A stretch of DNA of 64,000 nt, from contig NZ_JAJLQZ010000003.1 in NCBI RefSeq assembly GCF_020991375.1, forward strand, positions 1-64,000, read 5' to 3'. The notes beneath the pieces are model-generated. The model was not told the DNA's origin, searched no databases, and saw only the letters and a list, made by a program, of their open reading frames with translations. How positions within the stretch are numbered: position 1 is the first letter of the stretch; each line of letters starts with the position of its first letter. The translations under genes were made by a program, and so were the position numbers. The stretch is from Glycomyces amatae. GTDB taxonomy: Bacteria; Actinomycetota; Actinomycetes; Mycobacteriales; Micromonosporaceae. Of this stretch, positions 49,999-58,742 are shown piece after piece.

Positions 49999-51321
49999 TC
50001 AGCTCCGCGGGCCGAGTTCGGCTCGCAGCCAGTCCAGGAGCTCGGGGGTGGCCCGGTCGACCGCGTCGGCGAACTCGGGGTGGCGCTTGACGAACCGCGC
50101 GACGTACGGGCAGACCGGCACGATGCGCTTCCCGGCCGCGCGCGCGTCGAGCAGCGCCTGCTCGACCAGAGTGGAGGCCAGGCCCTTGCGGGCGAAGCCC
50201 TGGTCCACCTCGGTGTGGTAGAAGACCCGCCGGTCGCCGCGGTCGCGGTAGGCGGTCAGTCCGGCGCGCGCGCCGTCGACCGCGATCTCGTACAGGCGCT
50301 CGGCGTCCACCCGCCGCACGACCGGCTCGCCCGGGTCCCCGGCCCGTTCGCGGGCCGGCGGGTTGCGCCGCGGCATGATGACCGCGTTGGGCAGGGGCGG
50401 GGCGGGGAGGCGGCGGCCGGGGTAGCCCTCGACGGCGCCGAAGCGGTCGGAGGCGGCCTCCCAGTCCTCGCGGGCGCGCACGATCTCGTCGTGGGTGCGG
50501 GCGATGAAGTTCCACCACATGACGATCTCCTCCTCGAACGGCGGCCCGCCGAGCAGGAGGGTCCGCGCCGGGGCGTCCGCGTCGTTCACCAGCGTCAGGG
50601 TGTCCGCGCCGGTGGCCGCGTAGCCGAGTTCGGCCGGGCGGACCACCGTGCCCTCCAAGCGGACGTCCCCGGCGTCGACGAGCAGGCCGTGCTCGAAACC
50701 GGGGTCGACGGCGAGGGTGACGGCGGCGCGCGGTTCGAGGTCGATCTGGGCGCCCAGCAGCGGCGTGAAGGTGCGGACCGGTGCGGTGTCCCCGGCGAGC
50801 GAGCCGAGGAAGACCCGGAGTTCGGCCCCGTCGACCCGCACCGGCTCGGGCACGTAGTGCTGGAAGTCGCGGTCGGCGCCGCGGTGGGCCTCGGGGAGCG
50901 CGACCCACAGCTGGACGCCGTGGAGGACGTCGGTGCCGGGGGTGGAGACCTCGGAGTGGGCGATGCCGCGGCCGCCGGTCATCAGGTTCATCTCGCCGGG
51001 GCGGATGAGGGCGTGGCTGCCGAGGCTGTCGCGGTGCTCGATCTCGCCGCTGAAGAGCCAGCTGACGGTCTGGAGGCCGGTGTGGGGGTGCGGGGGCATG
51101 TCCATGCCGCCGGCGGCGGGCACGCGGACCGGGCCGTAGTGGTCGGCGAAGCACCAGGCGCCGATGAGGGTCCGGGCCCGCTGCGGGATCGTGCGCCGCA
51201 CCAGCAGCGCCCGCGGACCGCCGAGGGGGACCTCGCGCGCCGAGAGCACTTCGACCCCGGCCGCGGCGCGGTCCGGCGAGCCGCACCGCACCGCTTCGGG
51301 AGTCGCTTCCGCGTTGCTCAC
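49999..51321 (-). CDS. Pirin fused to a GNAT-fold (YidJ/YjdJ-type) domain
   Basis: A 440-residue fusion. Residues 1-300 are a bicupin pirin with metal ligands His78 and His80 in MPPHPHTG and His122/Glu124 in GIAHSE; the second cupin carries FEEEIVMWWNFIARTHDEI. Bacterial pirins are iron proteins, some with quercetinase activity. From about residue 335 a small GNAT-like domain follows (AGLTAYRDRG, FYHTEVDQGFARKGLASTLVEQAL, VPVCPYVARFVKRHPEFAD), the N-acetyltransferase-like type found free elsewhere. GTG 51321 is used because AGGTGG lies five bases before it; GTG 51330 is possible. It diverges from the AhpD-like gene across operator B. Confidence 0.85.
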   Translation of the reverse strand: MSNAEATPEAVRCGSPDRAAAGVEVLSAREVPLGGPRALLVRRTIPQRARTLIGAWCFADHYGPVRVPAAGGMDMPPHPHTGLQTVSWLFSGEIEHRDSLGSHALIRPGEMNLMTGGRGIAHSEVSTPGTDVLHGVQLWVALPEAHRGADRDFQHYVPEPVRVDGAELRVFLGSLAGDTAPVRTFTPLLGAQIDLEPRAAVTLAVDPGFEHGLLVDAGDVRLEGTVVRPAELGYAATGADTLTLVNDADAPARTLLLGGPPFEEEIVMWWNFIARTHDEIVRAREDWEAASDRFGAVEGYPGRRLPAPPLPNAVIMPRRNPPARERAGDPGEPVVRRVDAERLYEIAVDGARAGLTAYRDRGDRRVFYHTEVDQGFARKGLASTLVEQALLDARAAGKRIVPVCPYVARFVKRHPEFADAVDRATPELLDWLRAELGPRS

Positions 51322-51345
51322 TTGGACCACCTGCCATCCGAACTA

Positions 51346-51365
51346 GTTGTCACATCATCTATATT
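51346..51365. promoter_or_regulatory. MarR operator B, between pirin-GNAT and AhpD-like genes
   Basis: GTTGTCACATCATCTATATT shares the ATCATCTATAT core with operator C and the GTTG-x5-RTCATCTAT frame with operator A. TTGTCA within it could be a -35 for the rightward gene. It lies 25 bases before the pirin-GNAT start and 69 before the AhpD-like start. Confidence 0.6.
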
Positions 51366-51433
51366 CGCACCAGCATAACCCCGCGATCATCGGACGCCGA
51401 CCGGTTCCGGTCGGCGACGCGAAGGAGGCGACC

Positions 51434-51901
51434 GTGAACGGCGACGGACCCGAGAGGATCTTCATCGACCGGCAGACCCCGGAGGCGTTCGCGGCGCTGC
51501 GGGAGGCCTCCCGCGCGGTGCGCGACGCCGCGGCCGCGGCCGGGCTCGACCGGGTCCTGGTCGAACTGGTCAACCTGCGCGTCTCGCAGATGAACCGCTG
51601 CGCCTACTGCCTCGACGTGCACACGAAGGCGGCGCTGAAGGCGGGCGAGTCGGCGCGGCGGCTGGGGGTCCTGGCGGCCTGGCGCGACACCGGGCTGTTC
51701 TCCCCCGCCGAGCGGGCCGCGCTCGCGCTGGCCGAGGCGACCACCGAGCCGGCGGACGCCGGCGCGCGGGAGGCGGCGTACGGGGAAGCGCGCGGCGCGC
51801 TGACCGAGGACCAGATCGCCGCGGTCGTCTGGGCGGCGATCGCCATCAACGCGTTCAACCGGGTCTCGATCATGAGCGGGCACCCGGTGCGGCCGGAGTG
51901 A
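51434..51901 (+). CDS. AhpD-like carboxymuconolactone decarboxylase-fold protein
   Basis: A 155-residue all-helical protein. MNRCAYCLDVHTKAAL holds the redox pair Cys56/Cys59 and His63, the catalytic set of alkylhydroperoxidase AhpD. The C-terminal helix EDQIAAVVWAAIAINAFNRVSI is typical of this branch. It would reduce peroxides or act on an electrophile by thiol chemistry. GTG 51434 has GAAGGAGG about six bases upstream. It is controlled together with pirin-GNAT if operator B is real. Confidence 0.88.
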   Translation: MNGDGPERIFIDRQTPEAFAALREASRAVRDAAAAAGLDRVLVELVNLRVSQMNRCAYCLDVHTKAALKAGESARRLGVLAAWRDTGLFSPAERAALALAEATTEPADAGAREAAYGEARGALTEDQIAAVVWAAIAINAFNRVSIMSGHPVRPE

Positions 51902-51939
51902 GCCGGACGGTGTCGCCCGTCGCAGTGGCGGCCCATATA

Positions 51940-51969
51940 GTTGATGCATCATCTATATGAACTTAGGAT
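51940..51969 (+). promoter_or_regulatory. Promoter with MarR operator C for the monooxygenase operon
   Basis: TTGATG (51941-51946) and TAGGAT (51964-51969) are spaced by 17 bases. The operator GTTGATGCATCATCTATATG (51940-51959), with a GATGCATC centre, covers the -35 and most of the spacer. Confidence 0.65.
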
Positions 51970-52020
51970 TGACGCGTCAACCAGTTCCCGGCCGGGCGCC
52001 GGGCGATCGAGGAGAGCACC

Positions 52021-53076
52021 GTGAACGGCATCGAGTTCGGCATCGACAGCTTCGGGGACCTGCCCCGGGACGAGCAGGGCGAGGTCGTCTCGTACGCCCG
52101 GGCCATCCGCGCCGCCGTCGACGAGGCGGTCCTGGCCGACGAGACCGGCGTCGACGTGGTGGCGCTCGGCGAGCACCACCGGCCCGAGTTCGCGATCTCC
52201 TCCCCCGAGACCGTCCTGGCGGGCATCGCCACCCGGACCTCCCGCATCCGCCTCTCCTCCGGCGTGACCGTGCTCAGCTCCGACGACCCGGTGCGGGTCT
52301 TCCAGCGGTTCGCCACGGTCGACGCGCTCTCGGACGGGCGCGCCGAGATCATCCTCGGCCGCGGCTCCTTCACCGAGTCGTTCCCGCTGTTCGGCTACGA
52401 CATGGCCGACTACGACGCCCTGTTCGAGGAGAAGATCGACCTCTTCCACAAGCTCCTCGACGAGAAGCCCGTGACCTGGAAGGGCACCCAGCGCCCCACC
52501 CTGCTCGACCAGGACGTGTTCCCCAAGACCGAGTCGGGGCGCCTGCCCACGTGGGTCGGCGTGGGCGGCAGCCCGCAGTCGGTGGTGCGCACCGCGAAGT
52601 ACGGGTTCCGGCTCATGCTCGCCGTCATCGGCGGCCCGGCCGAGCGCTTCGCCCCGTACGTCGACCTGTACCGGCGCGCGACCGACCAGCTGGGCACCAC
52701 CGCCTACCCGGTGGGCCTCCACTCCCCCGGGTTCGTCGCCGACACCGACGACGAGGCCAAGGCGCTGTTCTACCCGGGCTACAAGGTGGTCCGCGACCGC
52801 ATCGGGAGGCTGCGCGGCTGGCAGCCGCTCCAGCGCGAGGAGTTCGACCGCGAGGTCGAGCACGGCTCGCTCTACGTCGGATCGCCCGAGACCGTGGCCC
52901 GCAAGATCGCCAAGTCGGTCCGCGCGCTCGACGTCGGCCGCTTCGACCTCATCTACTCCTCGGCGGGGGCCGTCGCCGCGAGCGCCCGCATGCGCGCCGT
53001 CGAGCTGTACGGCGCGAAGGTCATCCCGCTCGTCCGCGAGCTCCTCGCCGAGGCGCCCGAGCGGAAGGGCGCCTGA
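52021..53076 (+). CDS. Luciferase-like (LLM class) flavin-dependent oxidoreductase
   Basis: A 351-residue TIM-barrel oxidoreductase using FMN or F420. [41 protein letters not shown] and [17 protein letters not shown] are classic for the LLM group that is close to bacterial luciferase alpha chains; the C-terminal [15 protein letters not shown] is also typical. Its substrate is unknown; in this cluster an aromatic or quinone electrophile is plausible. GTG 52021 has GAGGAG six bases upstream. The stop overlaps the next start (TGATG), so the two genes are translationally coupled. Confidence 0.9.
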   Translation: MNGIEFGIDSFGDLPRDEQGEVVSYARAIRAAVDEAVLADETGVDVVALGEHHRPEFAISSPETVLAGIATRTSRIRLSSGVTVLSSDDPVRVFQRFATVDALSDGRAEIILGRGSFTESFPLFGYDMADYDALFEEKIDLFHKLLDEKPVTWKGTQRPTLLDQDVFPKTESGRLPTWVGVGGSPQSVVRTAKYGFRLMLAVIGGPAERFAPYVDLYRRATDQLGTTAYPVGLHSPGFVADTDDEAKALFYPGYKVVRDRIGRLRGWQPLQREEFDREVEHGSLYVGSPETVARKIAKSVRALDVGRFDLIYSSAGAVAASARMRAVELYGAKVIPLVRELLAEAPERKGA

Positions 53077-53729
53077 TGGGCGGTGCGACCGTCGGCGTCC
53101 TCGGCGCCGGGAAGGTGGGCACCGTCCTGGCCCGGCTGGCGGTCGCGGCCGGGCACCGGGTCCTCGTCGCCGGGTCGGGCGACCCGGAGAAGATCGCCCT
53201 CACCGTCGAGGTCCTCACGCCCGGCGCGGTCGCGGTGCGCGCCGAGGAGGCCGCGGGCGAGGCCGACATCGCGATCCTGGCGCTGCCGCTGGGCAAGTAC
53301 CGGTCCCTCCCCGCCGAGCGCCTCGGCGGCGCGCTCGTCGTGGACGCCATGAACCACTGGTGGGAGGTGGACGGGCCGCGCGAGCGGATCCTGGAGCCGG
53401 GCGTCTCGTCGAGCGAGTTCGTGCGGCGGTTCCTCGGGGTCGAGCGCTTCGTCAAGGCGTTCAACCACATGGGCTACCACGACCTCGAGGACGGGGCCCG
53501 GCCCGCGGGGGCCCCGGACCGCAAGGCGATCGCGGTCGCCGGCGACGAGGACGGCGACCTGGCGGCCGTCTCGCGGCTCGTGGACGGTCTCGGCTTCGAC
53601 CCCGTCGTCGCCGGTCCGCTCGCCGAGGGCGTCCGCATGGAGCCGGGCAGCCCGGTCTTCGGCGCCCACGTCGACGCCGGGCGCCTCCGGGAGCTCCTGG
53701 AGGCGGCGCCCGGGGCCCGGGCGGGCTGA
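53076..53729 (+). CDS. NADP oxidoreductase (coenzyme F420-dependent type fold)
   Basis: A 217-residue Rossmann-fold protein. The nucleotide-binding [21 protein letters not shown] is near the N-terminus (core GAGKVG), followed by [24 protein letters not shown], and [15 protein letters not shown], the pattern of the F420-NADP reductase-like family (PF03807 fold). It may supply reduced cofactor for the luciferase-like partner or be a dehydrogenase itself. It is coupled to the monooxygenase gene by TGATG overlap. Confidence 0.8.
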   Translation: MGGATVGVLGAGKVGTVLARLAVAAGHRVLVAGSGDPEKIALTVEVLTPGAVAVRAEEAAGEADIAILALPLGKYRSLPAERLGGALVVDAMNHWWEVDGPRERILEPGVSSSEFVRRFLGVERFVKAFNHMGYHDLEDGARPAGAPDRKAIAVAGDEDGDLAAVSRLVDGLGFDPVVAGPLAEGVRMEPGSPVFGAHVDAGRLRELLEAAPGARAG

Positions 53730-53741
53730 GACGTCCGTCCC

Positions 53742-53769
53742 CGGGCGCAGGCGCTCGCCGCGGCGCCCG
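53742..53769. terminator. Composite hairpin between the NADP oxidoreductase and LysR genes
   Basis: CGGGCGC (53742-53748) pairs with GCGCCCG (53763-53769), with a small inner stem between. It is in the 68-base gap between two convergent genes. The 12-mer CGTCCCCGGGCG also occurs twice here, at 53736 and 53768. Confidence 0.45.
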
Positions 53770-53797
53770 TCCCCGGGCGGGCCGAGGCGCGCCCGCG

Positions 53798-54703
53798 TCA
53801 GCGGTGGCGGCGCTCGACGTCGGCGGCCACCCGCCGGAAGGCGTCCAGGACCCGCTTGACCGCCAGGCGCTCGGCGCGGTCGGGCCGCAGGATCGCGGTG
53901 ATGTGGCGCCGGGTCGGGATGCCGGCGATCTCGCGGAGGACGAGGCCGGCGCCGGTGGGGGTGGTGAAGCGGGGCAGGACGGCGACCCGGCGGCTCCCGG
54001 CCACCAGCGACTCGACCAGGCGGTTGTCGCGGATCCGCTGCACCACCCGCAAGGAGGCGCCGGTCGCGCGTTCGACCGACTCGAGCACCGAGTCGAAGGG
54101 GTAGCCCTTCGGCACGCCGATCCACTCGCAGTCGACCAGGTCCTCGGCGCGGACGGTCCCGCGGGCGGCGAGCGGGTGGTCCGCGGCCATCGCCACGTCG
54201 AGGGGCTCGCGCGCCAGCGGCACGGCGGCCAGCGCGTCCGTCCCCGCCGGGCGCACGCCGGTGAAGCTGTGCGCGATCACGATGTCGTGGTCGGCGGCGA
54301 GCGCGGCGTACTCGGCCTCGGCGATGTCGATGTCGCCGCACCGCAGCTCGATCGCGCCGCCGTCGATCTCCCGCAGCACCGCCGCGAGCAGGAAGGTCGC
54401 GGCGCTGGGGAGGGCCGCGACGGTGACGGTGCCGGAGGGTTCGCCGCGGAAGGCGTCCCACCGGGCCCGGGCCTGCTCGAGCGCGGCGGCGACCGCCGCC
54501 CCGCCCTCGGCGAGCACGCGGCCCGCCTCGGTCAGGCGCAGGCCGCGGCCCGAGGGCTCGACCAGGGCCATCCCGAACTCGCGCTGGGCGGCCTTGAGCT
54601 GCTGCGAGACCGCGGACGGGGTCCGGTGCGCGGCGCGGGCGACCTCGGTGACGCTGCCGCGCAGGGCCAGTTCGCGGAGCAGTTCCAGGTGGCGCACGTC
54701 CAT
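53798..54703 (-). CDS. LysR-family regulator
   Basis: A 301-residue regulator. The N-terminal helix-turn-helix contains LALRGSVTEVARAAHRTPSAVSQQ (core SVTEVARAAHRTPSAVSQQL), and the rest is a periplasmic-binding-like sensor (DHDIVIAHSFTGV, HPLAARGTVRAEDL). It is divergent from an EamA transporter gene and probably controls it, as is common for LysR/EamA pairs. ATG 54703 has no ribosome binding site; a full promoter with six bases between -10 and the start supports leaderless expression. Confidence 0.9.
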   Translation of the reverse strand: MDVRHLELLRELALRGSVTEVARAAHRTPSAVSQQLKAAQREFGMALVEPSGRGLRLTEAGRVLAEGGAAVAAALEQARARWDAFRGEPSGTVTVAALPSAATFLLAAVLREIDGGAIELRCGDIDIAEAEYAALAADHDIVIAHSFTGVRPAGTDALAAVPLAREPLDVAMAADHPLAARGTVRAEDLVDCEWIGVPKGYPFDSVLESVERATGASLRVVQRIRDNRLVESLVAGSRRVAVLPRFTTPTGAGLVLREIAGIPTRRHITAILRPDRAERLAVKRVLDAFRRVAADVERRHR

Positions 54704-54739
54704 GCAGCGATGCTACATAATGCCTTAAGTATTTTTCAA
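54704..54739 (-). promoter_or_regulatory. Leaderless promoter of the LysR gene
   Basis: On the minus strand TTGAAA (54739-54734), 18 bases, TAGCAT (54715-54710), six bases, then ATG 54703. The region is A/T-rich compared with its surroundings and includes CTTAAG, a possible LysR contact. Confidence 0.65.
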
Positions 54740-54774
54740 TTGTGCTTTACAGTCGCGGCGCCGATGATGGACCC

Positions 54775-55698
54775 ATGCCTGCTCGCCATGTACTGCTCGC
54801 GATGGCCGTCGCCCTCATGTGGGGACTCAACTTCATCGCCATCGACGCCTCGCTGCGGCACTTCCCCCCGATGCTCCTCGTCGCGCTCCGCTTCGCCCTG
54901 ATCGCCGTCCCCGCGGTGCTGCTGGTCAAGCGGCCCGACGTGCCGCTGCGCTGGCTGATCGGGTACGGGCTCGGCTTCGGCACCCTCCAGTTCCTGTTCC
55001 TGTACTGGGGCATGGCCTCGGGGATGCCCGCCGGCCTGGCCTCACTGGTGCTCCAGGCCTCCGGGCCCTTCACCGTGCTGCTGGGCGCCACGTTCCTGCG
55101 CGAACGCGTGACCGGCCCCCAGGTGCTGGGGATCCTGGTCGCGGTCGGCGGGCTGGCGGTGGTCGGCTGGCAGCGCGCCGAGCACGCCAGCGTCGTCCCG
55201 TTCCTGCTGACGCTCGCCGGGGCCCTCGGCTGGGCGGTCGGCAACGTCTGCAACCGGCAGGCGCGGGCGGCGAACCCGCTGCACCTGACGCTGTGGATGT
55301 CGGTGGTCCCGCCGCTGCCGATGCTGGCGCTGTCGCTGGCGGTGGAGGGCCCCTCGCGCATCGCCGGCGCGCTGACCGGCTTCGGCGAGCCCGGCGCGGT
55401 CGGCGCCGTGGTCGGCCTGCTCTACACCGTGGTGATCGGGACCGTCCTCGGCTCGGGGCTGTGGACCTGGCTCATGTCGCGCCACCCCGCGGGCGTCGTG
55501 GCGCCGTTCTCGATGCTGGTGCCGGTCGTCGGGATGACCGCGGCGTGGCTGGTCCTGGGCGAGACCGTGACGCCCCCCGAGGCCCTCGGCGGGGTCCTGG
55601 TCGTCGGCGGTGTCCTCCTCGGGGGCCTGCGGCGGCGCTCGGACCGCGACCGGGCGCGTTCGGCCGAGCTGATCGCCGCGGCCCGGACCGGGCCGTGA
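54775..55698 (+). CDS. EamA/DMT-family transporter
   Basis: A 307-residue membrane protein with ten predicted helices in two EamA repeats: ALMWGLNFIAIDASLRHFPP opens the first (core ALMWGLNFIA) and AGALGWAVGNVCNRQA the second. The conserved A-x-x-x-x-E-R and E-x-x-x-x-E loops are FLRERVTGPQ and VLGETVTPPEALGG. Members export amino acids or other metabolites, EamA itself cysteine pathway products. ATG 54775 is chosen because the first helix starts right after it. Likely controlled by the divergent LysR protein. Confidence 0.9.
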   Translation: MPARHVLLAMAVALMWGLNFIAIDASLRHFPPMLLVALRFALIAVPAVLLVKRPDVPLRWLIGYGLGFGTLQFLFLYWGMASGMPAGLASLVLQASGPFTVLLGATFLRERVTGPQVLGILVAVGGLAVVGWQRAEHASVVPFLLTLAGALGWAVGNVCNRQARAANPLHLTLWMSVVPPLPMLALSLAVEGPSRIAGALTGFGEPGAVGAVVGLLYTVVIGTVLGSGLWTWLMSRHPAGVVAPFSMLVPVVGMTAAWLVLGETVTPPEALGGVLVVGGVLLGGLRRRSDRDRARSAELIAAARTGP

Positions 55699-55726
55699 CC
55701 TCCGGCCCCCGGGGCGCGCCGGCCCT

Positions 55727-55738
55727 TATGATCCGGCT
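55727..55738 (+). promoter_or_regulatory. Leaderless -10 element for the wax-ester-synthase-like gene
   Basis: TATGAT at 55727-55732, six bases, then GTG 55739. No ribosome binding site is present. This is the closest match to a consensus -10 among the leaderless genes here. Confidence 0.55.
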
Positions 55739-56989
55739 GTGAACGGAACTGCAAGGCCCACCGGCGTCCTCGGAACGGGTGCGCGGACCACGGCGCCGCG
55801 GGGGGCGATGGACCGGGCGCTGCTGTCGGCGCCGGTGGCTTCGGCGGCCACGCGGCCGCACATCGGCGCGGTCCTGCACTGCGAGGGGCCGCCGCCGAGC
55901 CTGGAGCGGCTCGCCGCCCACGTCGTGGCGCGGCTGCCGCGGGTCCCGGCGCTGCGGAGCGTCCCGGCCGGGTCGCGGTGGCGCGTCGAGGCGGGCCTCG
56001 ACCTGGAGGCGCACGTGGTCGAGCGGCGGCTCGAGCCGGGCCCGGCGCCGCTCGAGGCGGCGGTGGGCGAGCTCATCGGCTCGCCCCTGCCCGAGGGCGG
56101 TCCCGCCTGGCGGCTCCATCTGCTGCACGGCCGCACGGGGGACGGCTTCGCGCTGCTCTACCGGGTCCACCACGCGCTCCAGGACGGCGGCGGGATGCTC
56201 CACACGCTGGAGGCGCTGTTCGCCGACGACGCGGACGCGCCCTCCTCGGCGGTGTACCCGGGATTCGCCGCACCGGCGCGGGCGTCGCTGCGGGACTTCG
56301 CCACCGGCGCGGGCGCGCTCCTGGGCGGGGCCCTGCGGGCCGGGAGCTGGGCGTCCCTTCCCGCGGGGTTCTCCGCCGAGCGGGAGCACCGCTGGTGCGA
56401 GGTGCCGGTCGACCTGCTCCGCGGCGCCGCCCGCCGCCACGGCGCCTCCGTGAACGACGCCTTCCTCGCCGCGCTCGCCCACGCGCTGGCGCCGGCGGCG
56501 GCCCCGCCGCGCGTGCCGTTCCTGGTCCCGGTGAACCTGCGCCGACCGGGAGAGGAGGCCGCGCCCGGCAACCGGGTCGTCCTCGCCTCCGTCGCGCTGC
56601 CCGGCGGGGAGCGCGGCGCCGCCGGGCGCCTCGGTCGCGCACCGGGCGCGACCGGCGCGCTGAAGTCGGCGGGCGTGCGCGAGGCCGTGCGGCGCGTCAC
56701 GGCGCTGACGCCGGCCGCCGTGATGACCGGGATGCTCAAGGCCGTGTCGCGGCCCGCCCGCTCGGCGACGCTCGCGTCCAACCTGCCGCTGCGGCGACGC
56801 CTCGGCTTCCAGGGCGCGCCGGTCGTCCGCGTCGCGCCGGTGATGTGGGCGCCGCTCGGCGTCCCGGCGGCAGCGTTGATGCTGACCTACCGGGGCACGG
56901 CCGCGGTGTGCTTCACGACCGACCCGGCCATGCCGGGCCTCGACGGGCTGCGCGACCGGTGGCGGGCGGCCGTGGAGTCCTGGGGCTGA
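55739..56989 (+). CDS. WS/DGAT-type O-acyltransferase
   Basis: A 416-residue acyltransferase of the wax ester synthase/diacylglycerol acyltransferase family. The active-site motif H-H-x-x-x-D-G is present as HHALQDGGG near residue 145, and the C-terminal half has the family segment VPVNLRRPGEEAAPGNRV and NLPLRRRLGF before a strand-rich end. It would join acyl-CoA to an alcohol or diacylglycerol and make storage lipid or a surface ester. It is somewhat shorter than characterised enzymes (about 450). It converges on the CPBP protease gene with a 13-base gap. Confidence 0.8.
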   Translation: MNGTARPTGVLGTGARTTAPRGAMDRALLSAPVASAATRPHIGAVLHCEGPPPSLERLAAHVVARLPRVPALRSVPAGSRWRVEAGLDLEAHVVERRLEPGPAPLEAAVGELIGSPLPEGGPAWRLHLLHGRTGDGFALLYRVHHALQDGGGMLHTLEALFADDADAPSSAVYPGFAAPARASLRDFATGAGALLGGALRAGSWASLPAGFSAEREHRWCEVPVDLLRGAARRHGASVNDAFLAALAHALAPAAAPPRVPFLVPVNLRRPGEEAAPGNRVVLASVALPGGERGAAGRLGRAPGATGALKSAGVREAVRRVTALTPAAVMTGMLKAVSRPARSATLASNLPLRRRLGFQGAPVVRVAPVMWAPLGVPAAALMLTYRGTAAVCFTTDPAMPGLDGLRDRWRAAVESWG

Positions 56990-57002
56990 GCCGGGCGCGG
57001 CG

Positions 57003-57956
57003 TCACCGGTCGGACGGCGTGAGCGCGGGCCCGGTCCTGCGGGTGGACCACCAGACGATCGCGGTGATGACCACGACGGCGGCGGCGGGGACGAGCTGGG
57101 CCGCCGAGCCGGCGCCGGAGGACCGGTCGGCGAGTTCGGCGCCGAGGTCGATGCGCAGCAGCGGGGCGCCGAGGAGGGCGACCGTGTTGAGGACGGCGTG
57201 GAGCGCGACCGCGGTCTCCAGGCCGCCGGTGCGCCAGGTGAGGACCGCCAGGCACGTCCAGAGCACGAAGTACCAGGCGTTGATGTAGAGGTCGGTGGAC
57301 CCGTGCGCGGCGGTGAACAGCGCGCTCGAGACGAGCACCCCGGCGATCAGCCCGGCCCGGGGGCTGCGGGCCCAGCCGCCGACGACGCGGAAGAGCAGCC
57401 CGCGCACGCCGTACTCCTCCCCCGCCGTCTGGAGGGGCGTGAGCAGGAGGGTGCCGACGAAGACGCCGATGAGGTCGAGGCGGGACCAGGCCGCCTCGGT
57501 GCTCGGCGCGAGGAACCCGATCGCGTTGACGAGCAGCCAGGCGGGGCCGAACGCGATGAGCGCCTTGCCGAGCACGTCGAACCGGAAGCGGGAGGCCACC
57601 GAGTGCAGGGAGGCGCCGGGGACGCCGTAGAGCCACCGCTGGATGAGCATGCTCCACGGGACGAGCAGGCCGAGGGCGAGCATGGAGCCCGCGTGGTGGA
57701 GGGGCGTGTAGTCGGTGCCGCCGAGGCTCGGGGGCGTGTGGCCCAGCCGCGTGTCGAGGGGCGCGAGCGCCAGGCCGACCGCGGCGGGGAAGAGGACGAA
57801 CCCGGCCAGCAGGAGCGCGATCGCGAGCAGGCCGCGCCCGATGCGGCGCCGGTCGCCGGCGAGGACGCGGTGGTACTCGACGCCGCCGGGCACCGCGGGC
57901 GCGCGGCGCGGCGCGCCGGGGTCGAGCAGCCAGGGCCGTGGGGTGGTGGTCGCCAT
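57003..57956 (-). CDS. CPBP-family intramembrane metalloprotease
   Basis: A 317-residue membrane protein with about eight helices. Motif 1 is GEEYGVRG (E-E-x-x-x-R), motif 2 is FTAAHG, motif 3 is the HAVLN segment; these supply the glutamate and histidine metal ligands of CPBP/Abi proteases. Such enzymes process prenylated or small membrane proteins or confer immunity to peptides, but no bacteriocin gene is next to it. GAGAAGGA lies four bases before ATG 57956. It forms an operon with the membrane protein encoded just upstream. Confidence 0.85.
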   Translation of the reverse strand: MATTTPRPWLLDPGAPRRAPAVPGGVEYHRVLAGDRRRIGRGLLAIALLLAGFVLFPAAVGLALAPLDTRLGHTPPSLGGTDYTPLHHAGSMLALGLLVPWSMLIQRWLYGVPGASLHSVASRFRFDVLGKALIAFGPAWLLVNAIGFLAPSTEAAWSRLDLIGVFVGTLLLTPLQTAGEEYGVRGLLFRVVGGWARSPRAGLIAGVLVSSALFTAAHGSTDLYINAWYFVLWTCLAVLTWRTGGLETAVALHAVLNTVALLGAPLLRIDLGAELADRSSGAGSAAQLVPAAAVVVITAIVWWSTRRTGPALTPSDR

Positions 57957-57977
57957 GTGTTCCTTCTCCTGGTTCGG

Positions 57978-58625
57978 TCAGTTGCCGGCGAGGTCGAGCA
58001 GGGGCGTGTAGCGCAGGCGGAGCGCGCGCTCCATGCTCGCCAGCGCGGCCCCAGCGGCGAGGGCGATGTTCAGCCACAGCGGCAGTCGGACGGGGGAGGT
58101 GAAAGTGCCGACGCGTTCGGCGATCGGGGGGATCTGCGAGATCGGTTCGGCGAGCTGGAGCAGGTTCAGGCCCAGGCCGACCACGAGCATCAGGACCGAG
58201 GCGGCCCCGATCCCGCGGCTCAGGCCCGGATGCGCCGCCTCCAGGCGGGCGCGGCGCCCCTCGGCCGAGGCGGGGTCCGGGGCGAGCCGGCGGGCCGGCC
58301 CGGCGGCGGGGACGTAGTGGCAGCGCTTGATCCCGTAGGCGCTCATCGCCACCTCGACGGTGCCGCCCTCGACGGGGAACGCCGCGGGCAGCTTCGACTC
58401 GGCCGCGTGCCTGCCGTTCACGAACAGGTGCGCCCGGACCTTGGCGTCGTCGAGCTGCGCCCAGTGGCGCACGTCCACCGCGTAGGCGGCGCCACGGGGG
58501 CCGCCGCCGGTCGGGCGGAGCCAGAACAGCGACCGGAGCGGCAGTTGCCACCAGCGGAAACGCTGGAGCGCGCGCCCGTCTCCCGGTTTGAGCCGCCTTC
58601 GCGCCGGCCAGTGCGTCCCCGCCAT
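57978..58625 (-). CDS. Membrane protein co-encoded with the CPBP protease
   Basis: A 215-residue protein. The first 130 residues look soluble (AAYAVDVRHWAQLDDAKVRAHLFVNGRHAAES, in short the beta-rich AKVRAHLFVNGRH part) and are followed by two hydrophobic segments at about 138-155 and 180-200. I recognise no family. ATG 58625 is used, but the site GGAG is only three bases away, so TTG 58634 is possible. The gene diverges from the TetR gene across two operator dyads and lies 21 bases upstream of the protease gene, so both are probably repressed by the TetR protein. Confidence 0.5.
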   Translation of the reverse strand: MAGTHWPARRRLKPGDGRALQRFRWWQLPLRSLFWLRPTGGGPRGAAYAVDVRHWAQLDDAKVRAHLFVNGRHAAESKLPAAFPVEGGTVEVAMSAYGIKRCHYVPAAGPARRLAPDPASAEGRRARLEAAHPGLSRGIGAASVLMLVVGLGLNLLQLAEPISQIPPIAERVGTFTSPVRLPLWLNIALAAGAALASMERALRLRYTPLLDLAGN

Positions 58626-58658
58626 CCGCTCCAACGCCTTCGGTTCGCCGCCAGATCA

Positions 58659-58675
58659 CTAATACACTGTGTTAG
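58659..58675. promoter_or_regulatory. TetR operator 1
   Basis: CTAATACACTGTGTTAG is a dyad with 7 of 8 paired positions. It lies 34 bases before the membrane protein start. The sequence matches operator 2 at 12 of 17 positions within the form CTARYACACYGTGYTAG. Confidence 0.6.
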
Positions 58676-58683
58676 CCGTGATG

Positions 58684-58700
58684 CTAGCACACCGTGCTAG
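58684..58700. promoter_or_regulatory. TetR operator 2
   Basis: CTAGCAC-ACC-GTGCTAG is a perfect dyad with 7-bp arms. Its centre is 25 bp from that of operator 1. TACGAT directly follows (58701-58706) and may be the -10 of the TetR gene. Confidence 0.65.
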
Positions 58701-58742
58701 TACGATGGAGGGGAAGGGGCGGACACGGACGGGGGAACGGGC

